A stretch of DNA of 64,000 bases from an uncultured Pirellulaceae bacterium (GTDB lineage Bacteria; Planctomycetota; Planctomycetia; Pirellulales; Pirellulaceae). The stretch's first letter is position 1, and every line of letters starts with the position of its first letter. This document shows, one piece after another, positions 54,459 through 61,223 of the stretch. The stretch lies in contig CAJQPP010000031.1 of the NCBI GenBank assembly GCA_905480235.1, positions 1 to 64,000 on the forward strand. Direction: 5' to 3'. The notes beneath the pieces are model-generated. The model searched no databases and was not told the DNA's origin. It saw only the letters and a program-made list of their open reading frames with translations. The translations under genes were made by a program, and so were the position numbers.

Positions 54459-56942
54459 ATGAGTCTCAGCAGTAAGATTCAAAAATTTCTATGCCTCGGA
54501 TTGTTTGCTTTATGCATAACAGGTCCGCTATCAGCGAATGACCACATCGTCTGGCAGCGTGATTTTGAACAAGCAAAAAAGATTGCCCATGCGGAACAAA
54601 AGCTCATTTTGGTGCACTTCTCTGCTTCTTGGTGCGCAGCCTGCAAAGAGATTGATCGCTTCGTTTTCGTAAATCCAATGGCTGTTAGCGTCATCACCGC
54701 GGAAGTGGTTCCGCTAAAGATCGACGTCGATCTAAGCGCTCACATCGCCAAGGAATACGGGGTCACCACAGTTCCTTATGACGTGATTATTACTCCCGCC
54801 GGTAATGTAATTTCAGAGCGCTCAAGCCCGCGGTCGAGCGACGGCTACCAACGCATGATCGAGCAAGCCAAGCGATCTGCATCGAATGTCCCGCGCAAGG
54901 TGGCGAAAGAGGTGAATCAGTTACGGCAAGAGGTACGTCGACAAAGAGAAATGCGTGCTGCTAAACAGAACCAAACCGCCTCCTATGGTGCAGTAGCAAA
55001 CGCTGACCTCAATCAATTTCAAAATACACCCGGAAATCGACAGGGATTTCAAACGCCCAAATTTGAAAATCCAGAACCTTGGACGATCAGCCAAACGCCC
55101 GCCGAACCCGCATCTGGGTCACAGGCGAATCTCCCCGGTGCACGGGGCGTCGCGCAAACACAAAACATGCCCCTAGTGCCCACACCGCAAGTGCCTGGGA
55201 AAGAACTGGTGACGGAAATTCCACCAACTCCTTTCGTCGACAAACCGACTCCAGAATCCCCGCTGGCAAATCAAATCGTCCCACGGATTAGATACGGGAC
55301 GCCGACCACTGTCGTCCCTCAAACGCCAGCTGTTGTGAAAGAACCGGCAGCAGTTGCCTCCACGATTTTACCCCAGACAAAAGATCGCCAGGCTCTGGCG
55401 AAAAGAATTGTCAATCCGCTGTATCAGCGGAAACAAGCAGAACTTGCGGCCCAAGCGGAACTTGCGGCCCAAGCTGAACGCAATGCTCAGGCTGAGCTGG
55501 CTGCGCAGGTCGCATGGAAACAGTCACTTGAGGCGAACCAAAGAAACGCTCAGCATGCGGCAACGCCGGCGACGGAAGGCAGTCGACAGGAATCAGCTGC
55601 TGTCATTCCGGAAACCGTAACCTCGGCGCCCGGTTTCAAATTCGATAACCCCGAGCCGACTTTAGCAAAACCCTATGAAGCCCCAAGCTTGGAAGCGGCT
55701 CCGATCCTGACAGACGAGATTTCAAAAACTGACTTACGGGCGATTAACACTCCGCCTCAGGCGTCTAACACGTTGCGGGAATCCGCTCAAATCCTGCCCC
55801 AAACTCCCCCCCAAAATGCCAATCGGCCGGCAGTTTCCACCACAACAAACTCAGCTGCACCCAGAGGAGGCGCCTTCCAGACGCCAGTCTTGGCTGATGT
55901 CAATTCGACACCCGCACTTAAGCCGAGTCCTCCGACTCGCTTGCCTAACCCAACCCAACCCGCCCCAACTAGTTTTGATGCAAGTTCAAAACAACTAGCA
56001 AATCCACCGAACACAATTTCCAGTGAGCAGGTCACGCCCGAGGCAGTGGAGCCACCCACCACCCGACAGTCCACGTTTACACCCAATCGCATAAGCGAGT
56101 CGGCAGCGATTGAACCGTCGGATCGTGCTAAACAAAAAAGCGAACTGGTAACACCCGAGCCACCCACCACCCGACAGTCCGCTTTTACACCCCCTCACCC
56201 AAGCGAACCGGAAACCCCTAAACCCCTGGATCGTGTTGAGCCAAAAAGCGAACTGACAACACCCGAATTACTCGAGCCGCCAAAATCCACACTTACCCCT
56301 GCTCAAACAAGTGATCTGGAAGCGCTTAAACCGTTGGATCGTGATGAACAAAAAAGTGAACTGGCAACGCCCGCAGCATTCGAGCCACCAAAATCCGCGA
56401 TTACACCTGCTCAAACAAGTGAACCGGAAGCACTTAAACCGTTGGATCGTGATGAACAAAAAAGTGAACTGGCAACGCCCGCAGCACTAACGACTGCAGC
56501 CGCGGATCAGCCCACCAAGTTGAACTCCGAGGCGAATTTGAATCAGTCCGCTCAAAAATCGGTTGGTTTGGAAGGCTACTGCTGCGTATCCTTGATGGAG
56601 CAGCAAAAATGGACCAAAGGTGACCCACAATGGGGATGTTACCACCGCGGCCGACTGTTCCTTTTCGCATCCGCGGAGAAACGTGACCTATTTCAATTAA
56701 CGCCTGACATGTTCAGCCCACTGCTCGGTGGTGCGGATCCGGTGCGGTTCCACGACAAGGGAGAACTGATTGACGGCAAGCGAAAACATGGTGTGTTCTA
56801 CGGGGAAGACGACGGCCCCACGGTGATTGTGCTTTTTGCCAACGCAGAAAACCGAGCACAGTTTGAGGCCGACCCGGCAGAGTATCTCCGGTCCGTTCGC
56901 CAGGCGATGACGCGACTCGACAGCGACCTGCTCCTACGTTAA
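54459..56942 (+). CDS. Secreted thioredoxin-domain protein with tandem Pro-rich repeats and C-terminal YHS-like domain
   Basis: 827 residues from ATG 54459 (AAGG upstream). Signal peptide ending PLSAN, thioredoxin-like domain (about 28-140) with redox motif SASWCAACKEI and cis-Pro TTVPYDV, then about 580 residues of low-complexity, Pro/Ala/Gln/Thr-rich sequence. Within it are an AELAAQ repeat (near residue 330) and four copies of a 35-40-residue unit like PPKSAITPAQTSEPEALKPL (see repeat entry). The C terminus (about 700-815) has two YHS-like segments beginning GLEGYCCVSLMEQQKW and the second around LLGGADPVRFHDKGELIDG, a planctomycete combination. Probably an envelope redox/metal-binding protein; function unknown. 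Confidence 0.85.
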   Translation: MSLSSKIQKFLCLGLFALCITGPLSANDHIVWQRDFEQAKKIAHAEQKLILVHFSASWCAACKEIDRFVFVNPMAVSVITAEVVPLKIDVDLSAHIAKEYGVTTVPYDVIITPAGNVISERSSPRSSDGYQRMIEQAKRSASNVPRKVAKEVNQLRQEVRRQREMRAAKQNQTASYGAVANADLNQFQNTPGNRQGFQTPKFENPEPWTISQTPAEPASGSQANLPGARGVAQTQNMPLVPTPQVPGKELVTEIPPTPFVDKPTPESPLANQIVPRIRYGTPTTVVPQTPAVVKEPAAVASTILPQTKDRQALAKRIVNPLYQRKQAELAAQAELAAQAERNAQAELAAQVAWKQSLEANQRNAQHAATPATEGSRQESAAVIPETVTSAPGFKFDNPEPTLAKPYEAPSLEAAPILTDEISKTDLRAINTPPQASNTLRESAQILPQTPPQNANRPAVSTTTNSAAPRGGAFQTPVLADVNSTPALKPSPPTRLPNPTQPAPTSFDASSKQLANPPNTISSEQVTPEAVEPPTTRQSTFTPNRISESAAIEPSDRAKQKSELVTPEPPTTRQSAFTPPHPSEPETPKPLDRVEPKSELTTPELLEPPKSTLTPAQTSDLEALKPLDRDEQKSELATPAAFEPPKSAITPAQTSEPEALKPLDRDEQKSELATPAALTTAAADQPTKLNSEANLNQSAQKSVGLEGYCCVSLMEQQKWTKGDPQWGCYHRGRLFLFASAEKRDLFQLTPDMFSPLLGGADPVRFHDKGELIDGKRKHGVFYGEDDGPTVIVLFANAENRAQFEADPAEYLRSVRQAMTRLDSDLLLR
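55440..55474 (+). repeat. Short direct repeat encoding AELAAQ
   Basis: An 18-nt unit GAACTTGCGGCCCAAGC plus one base occurs twice in tandem, with weaker copies after, giving QAELAAQAELAAQAERNAQAE in the protein. Confidence 0.75.
56027..56490 (+). repeat. Four tandem repeats of about 108 nt inside the thioredoxin-repeat gene
   Basis: The encoded units share EPPxxxxxFTP..SE...KPLDR...KSEL.TP. The last two are nearly identical in DNA: the stretch near 56329-56379 recurs at 56437-56487, offset 108 nt, in frame, so the latest duplication is recent. Confidence 0.85.
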
Positions 56943-57076
56943 GGCCATGCTGCCATGCCAAGGAGGCTCCCCTTGCTGCGGCTGTGGCAAATGGCTTGGC
57001 CGCGAAACTGCATCGCCATCGGATCGATTCTCCCCCAAAGTAGTGGCGCAGGAAAGCCGAGTAACACGACACGATT

Positions 57077-57105
57077 GAAAAGAATCCCTTTCGGCAATGG
57101 GATTT
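57077..57105 (-). terminator. Possible terminator after the three-gene exported cluster
   Basis: AAATCCC/GGGATT stem on the minus strand with a 10-nt loop followed by CTTTTC, about 36 nt past the stop of the last gene. Weak. Confidence 0.4.
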
Positions 57106-57141
57106 CAGCAGTCGCTTTTTAGAACAAACGGGGGCGTCTGT

Positions 57142-58668
57142 TTATTTCTTGCGGGCGCCCTGCAAATCTCGAGTCAGCTGAGTATTTTTCACGTTGTTGA
57201 GAAAGTCAGACGTCGCTGTCTCTAACTGCAGAAAATAGCCTTTGATATAATCGACTTCTCGTTTGTCGATATCTCCACTGAGCAAATCCTGCTTTTCCAG
57301 ATTCAAACGTCGCTTAAAGTTATTGGCATCGGGAACCTCGCTAAGCTCCTGCACCAAGTCAGACGCTTTTTCCAGATTATTATTTTCCAAAGCGATACGA
57401 AACCGTTCGGCGATCAACTGTCGCCTGGCTACGTTGTCCATCAGTTCGTTAAACAGACCGCGGGTGATCCCTTCGGCGTAAAGCCGTTTTTCATCATTGG
57501 GCATAGAGGTTTCCTGGCTGTCGTAGAGCCCTGGGACCATGGGGACGCGAGCCAACCCTCGACGACCACTTTTCACGAACAAAATTCGGATCGGATCATC
57601 ATTGGGTGGAATCACAATTTCGCCACGCCAATCGGTTTTGCCGATGAACTCGGAATCTTCGCCGGCAGGTGTATCGGGATTACGGGAAAAGATTTCAAGA
57701 TCCGGCAGCGGCACTTGCTGTTTATCGTTAGAGATCAATCTCAATTTGGTCTCCCGATCGGGCGCACGCACGCACAACCCCAAGCGTTCTGTACGTCCTC
57801 CTGTGCGACCGCCTAACGGAGCTCGCCGCATGGCATGAGTCACACAATTCAAGTTGGGGCCACTGCGATCCACGATGGAAAGGAAGGTCCAAAAGACGGC
57901 ACTGATATTGTCGAGGTTGCCTCGGCGATCTTTCCGCAGCACCACCGGCATCAGAATTTCATCGTCATTGATCCAAGCCGGCGAACCCGTATTTTTCACC
58001 ATTTTCCATTCACCATTGGCATCACGTTCAGCAATTTCGCAAACACCAATCGCTCGCACCCGTACACGCACATCTTTATCTAAAACATTTTCGATGCGTG
58101 TGATCGGCATAAAGGCCGTGCGGATACTGTCAAAGATGACACTTGCCAAGTTCGCGGTTTCAGCTTCCCGGATCACTTTGGCACCCCAGATCTTGGTGTG
58201 CAAATCAAATTCCTGCACGCTGGTATCGTACTCCCCGAGATTCTCGGTGATTTTCACAATGATCAACTTATCCGCGTTCTGAGTTTCACCGGCATTGATG
58301 ACATCTGCCTGCAGATCATCGCTATATAGGTCTCGATCAAAATTCTCCGAGATCAGGCGCCAGTTCCATGGATTAGGTGCTCGGGTGATTTCCAGTTTCC
58401 AACTGCTGGGGTCCGCCAACATTGCCTGAGCAGCCACACCTTCAATGATGCCCTCTTCCAGCCCCTGCAATCGCCATGAATTCTCATGAGCTAACCACAC
58501 AACCACATTATAGGGGCGGTATTCCCATGCGGCTTCTGCAGTTTCAGCTTCTTGAGGAGCGGCGGTGACATGACCGACACTTCCAAAAAAGCAAACGCAC
58601 AGCGTGGTCACTAACCACAACCATGGCCGGAATAGGGGAGAACGAGTTGGGGGAAATTCAGCTTGCAT
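57142..58668 (-). CDS. Exported protein of unknown function, last gene of a three-gene cluster
   Basis: 508 residues from ATG 58668. Signal peptide with hydrophobic core LWLVTTLCVCFFGSVGHVTAA, then mixed alpha/beta sequence: a conserved-looking WEYRPYNVVVWLAHENSWRL segment, a beta-rich middle and a helical C terminus (about 400-500, IAERFRIALENNNLEKASDLVQEL) suggesting TPR-like repeats. A segment around 330-380 (GKTDWRGEIVIPPND) resembles a carboxypeptidase-regulatory-like beta domain. No family named. It starts 5 nt after the stop of the solute-binding-like gene and is surely co-transcribed. Confidence 0.75.
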   Translation of the reverse strand: MQAEFPPTRSPLFRPWLWLVTTLCVCFFGSVGHVTAAPQEAETAEAAWEYRPYNVVVWLAHENSWRLQGLEEGIIEGVAAQAMLADPSSWKLEITRAPNPWNWRLISENFDRDLYSDDLQADVINAGETQNADKLIIVKITENLGEYDTSVQEFDLHTKIWGAKVIREAETANLASVIFDSIRTAFMPITRIENVLDKDVRVRVRAIGVCEIAERDANGEWKMVKNTGSPAWINDDEILMPVVLRKDRRGNLDNISAVFWTFLSIVDRSGPNLNCVTHAMRRAPLGGRTGGRTERLGLCVRAPDRETKLRLISNDKQQVPLPDLEIFSRNPDTPAGEDSEFIGKTDWRGEIVIPPNDDPIRILFVKSGRRGLARVPMVPGLYDSQETSMPNDEKRLYAEGITRGLFNELMDNVARRQLIAERFRIALENNNLEKASDLVQELSEVPDANNFKRRLNLEKQDLLSGDIDKREVDYIKGYFLQLETATSDFLNNVKNTQLTRDLQGARKK

Positions 58669-58673
58669 AAATA

Positions 58674-61172
58674 TCAAGGTCGTTTTTTTGAAACTTCATT
58701 GCTTTCGTTTGGCAGTGCTACACCATCGATTCGCCATTCATCCAAATTTTGGTAGAGCGAAACAATGTCCTTGCCCACATTGAATACATTTTTTCGATAG
58801 GCGTAATGATCGACAATTTGCCAGAGCGGTAAAATGGAAAGGTTATTCGCGGACTGTTGGTGAACACGACGGAGATTGCGAGAAATATCACGCCACTTAA
58901 ATGACGAATCCAAATTTCGCAGCGCCTGTTCGATCGTGGGATCCACTAATTTGACGAGCCCGTTCCGGCCGAAAAGGCGGTAGGCATCAACGAGTGGTTC
59001 CTGCATCTGCACTTCGGCGTACAACAAATCCCATTCATCGTCATCGGGCACTAATTGCCCAGACGGCAAAGGTCGCAATTCAGCCTCGACGCCCGCCGCC
59101 CGCCATTGCTGGGCCATGTTTTTACAGGCTGCCGTAATCGTCTCCGTCGATGGGAAGGCGAGTACCACCTTGGGCATTTCCACCTCCGGGTTGGGCACAC
59201 CTTCGTTTTCCAACCGATTGGTTTCTTGAGTCACGTATTGCTGAGCCAAAACAAGAGCCAGCAGCGCACTGTGTTCGCGAGGAATCACGTCGCGATTGTA
59301 GGCATAGGCCAAGTCATTACTGACATCGGTGCCTTCCGGAAACGGGCCACTGACCACCTTAAAGCCTTCAATCTGGCTTCCCCCGGAAATGATCTCATTG
59401 ATAATCAAATCGCGATTGATCGCGAAATGCAAAGCGCGTCGAAAACTATCGCTTTTCATATGATCATTTCGCGGATTGGGAATCAGCATATGAACCGAAG
59501 GGATCAAATAAGGACGCACGGTGATCATGGGGTCCTTTTTTAGGCGTGAAATATCACCGGGATAAACCCGATCTACCACATCCAATTCACCGCGAATGAG
59601 GGCGTCGGTGGCCTCGGCACTGTTGCCATAAACCCGTTCGATGACGAGCGGATTCTGTTGCCCATCTTTCTTAGGAAATCGCTCATTACGTTCATAAATC
59701 ACCTCTTCCGCTTTTCTTGAGCGTGGCTTGTAAAAGCCAAAAGCTTCTTCCTTGCGGTCATCACCTTTTGAGAACCAAGGCATTACCAAGAGCGATTCGG
59801 GCAAGACGTGTGGGTACCTGAGCGTGAACACGATGGATCGCTCATCTTCAATTTCAATGGTTTCGACGAGCCGAGCCCAAGGAATGTAGTATTCATCCGA
59901 GTCAATGGTCGCCAACTCATGGAGGCGGTTCTCCAACTCGTATGTCAGAATAGGCGGTACATCATCAGGGATCGGTTGCGTTAATTGAATTCGAAACTTC
60001 AGGCCCAGTTCGTCAATGGGCTGAATGCGTCCGCCGGGGAAAATGTACTTCCCGCCTTGATCTGTGGGTTTTTGAAACTCCATGATCCAGCGATCGACCA
60101 GATAGCCAACCCGACGTGCTGCCCAATCTTCGATCCGTCGCACATCGCGACTGATGGCACTCTGCGTGACCCCGACAAAAACGAAAGGAAACTGTTTAAC
60201 AATCTCATTGAATTTCTTGACCGACTCAACAAGCGATGGCATCACATAAATGACTTCTCTCACATTCTTGTGTGCCGACATCCCGTCACCGGCCTGCACA
60301 GCTTTGCCGACTTCTCGCAAGCGTGTTAAAGCACGCTTTTTCATATCCAGTTCCCAAAACTGCATCACTTCGTCGACTTTATTTCCGTACTCAAGACGCA
60401 ATGTCGCCAGTAATGATCGAGCCGCTGCATATTCGCCGGCTTCTACCTTTTCACGAATGAACTCATTTATGCAGGTGGTGATTTTTTCCAATAACGAGCC
60501 AGCCCCACGCACTTTGTAGCGTGGCTGTCTCTCGTACAACGCTTCAAATGCCGTCAAAGCCTCGCCATAATTTCCAGCTTCCAGATTCTCGTGTCCATCC
60601 TCGTAAAGGCACTCATCCATCATCTGTTTAATTTTACCTGCGCCCCTGGCATCAGATAAATCAGAAAGGAAAAGCAATGTGCGAAAAGCTGTCGCGTAGT
60701 CTTTGGCGACCATGGCCTTTTCCGCCTCACCCAAAACTAAATCGCTATACCGTTCGACCTTTACCAAGCTGCTCCAGGGACAAGCCCACAGGCGACCCGG
60801 GTAATCCAGTTCCATGGTGAAGAGCAGGCGATCCGATCGATTCTTTGGATCGATCGATGCGGTTCGCGAGACGCCTTCCAGTTCAATCGGGTCAATATCC
60901 AAAACCCAATTATCATTGCTGGCATCGAATGTGAGGCGGTCAAATGGTTCGCGATCAATGACCGGAATTTCGACCTCTTTAACATCGTTGGCATTGGCAA
61001 ACTCTTTGGCGTCCGCTTCCAAATCGATGGTTTGCGAACCCTCCGATTCCTGCTCCTGAGCTGCATCTTCCTGCTGAGCCAAAACCGACGACGGAAAGGC
61101 AACCACCGTGCAGGCAGTTACGAATCCAATCAGTAAGGCCATCCAAATCGATTTCATGTTTTTTCGATTCAT
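58674..61172 (-). CDS. Exported family-5 solute-binding-like protein with N-terminal helical domain
   Basis: About 832 residues from ATG 61172 (ATG 61157 possible). Signal peptide ending SVLAQ. Residues about 150-310 are helical and TPR-like (YATAFRTLLFLSD, GNYGEALTAFEALYERQPRY). From about 400 the sequence resembles the extracellular solute-binding protein family 5 (peptide/nickel ABC type): VYGNSAEATDALIRGELDVVDRVYPGDI, SDSFRRALHFAINRDLIINEI and WDLLYAEVQMQEPLVDAYRLFG. No ABC permease or ATPase is adjacent, so it may not be a transporter component; it could bind peptides at the cell surface. Sits between the beta-propeller gene and the unknown gene. Confidence 0.8.
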   Translation of the reverse strand: MNRKNMKSIWMALLIGFVTACTVVAFPSSVLAQQEDAAQEQESEGSQTIDLEADAKEFANANDVKEVEIPVIDREPFDRLTFDASNDNWVLDIDPIELEGVSRTASIDPKNRSDRLLFTMELDYPGRLWACPWSSLVKVERYSDLVLGEAEKAMVAKDYATAFRTLLFLSDLSDARGAGKIKQMMDECLYEDGHENLEAGNYGEALTAFEALYERQPRYKVRGAGSLLEKITTCINEFIREKVEAGEYAAARSLLATLRLEYGNKVDEVMQFWELDMKKRALTRLREVGKAVQAGDGMSAHKNVREVIYVMPSLVESVKKFNEIVKQFPFVFVGVTQSAISRDVRRIEDWAARRVGYLVDRWIMEFQKPTDQGGKYIFPGGRIQPIDELGLKFRIQLTQPIPDDVPPILTYELENRLHELATIDSDEYYIPWARLVETIEIEDERSIVFTLRYPHVLPESLLVMPWFSKGDDRKEEAFGFYKPRSRKAEEVIYERNERFPKKDGQQNPLVIERVYGNSAEATDALIRGELDVVDRVYPGDISRLKKDPMITVRPYLIPSVHMLIPNPRNDHMKSDSFRRALHFAINRDLIINEIISGGSQIEGFKVVSGPFPEGTDVSNDLAYAYNRDVIPREHSALLALVLAQQYVTQETNRLENEGVPNPEVEMPKVVLAFPSTETITAACKNMAQQWRAAGVEAELRPLPSGQLVPDDDEWDLLYAEVQMQEPLVDAYRLFGRNGLVKLVDPTIEQALRNLDSSFKWRDISRNLRRVHQQSANNLSILPLWQIVDHYAYRKNVFNVGKDIVSLYQNLDEWRIDGVALPNESNEVSKKRP

Positions 61173-61223
61173 GTTTCGGTCACTAAGTTTCGGTCTCAAG
61201 GCCAAGTTACCCAGCCAGTCGTG

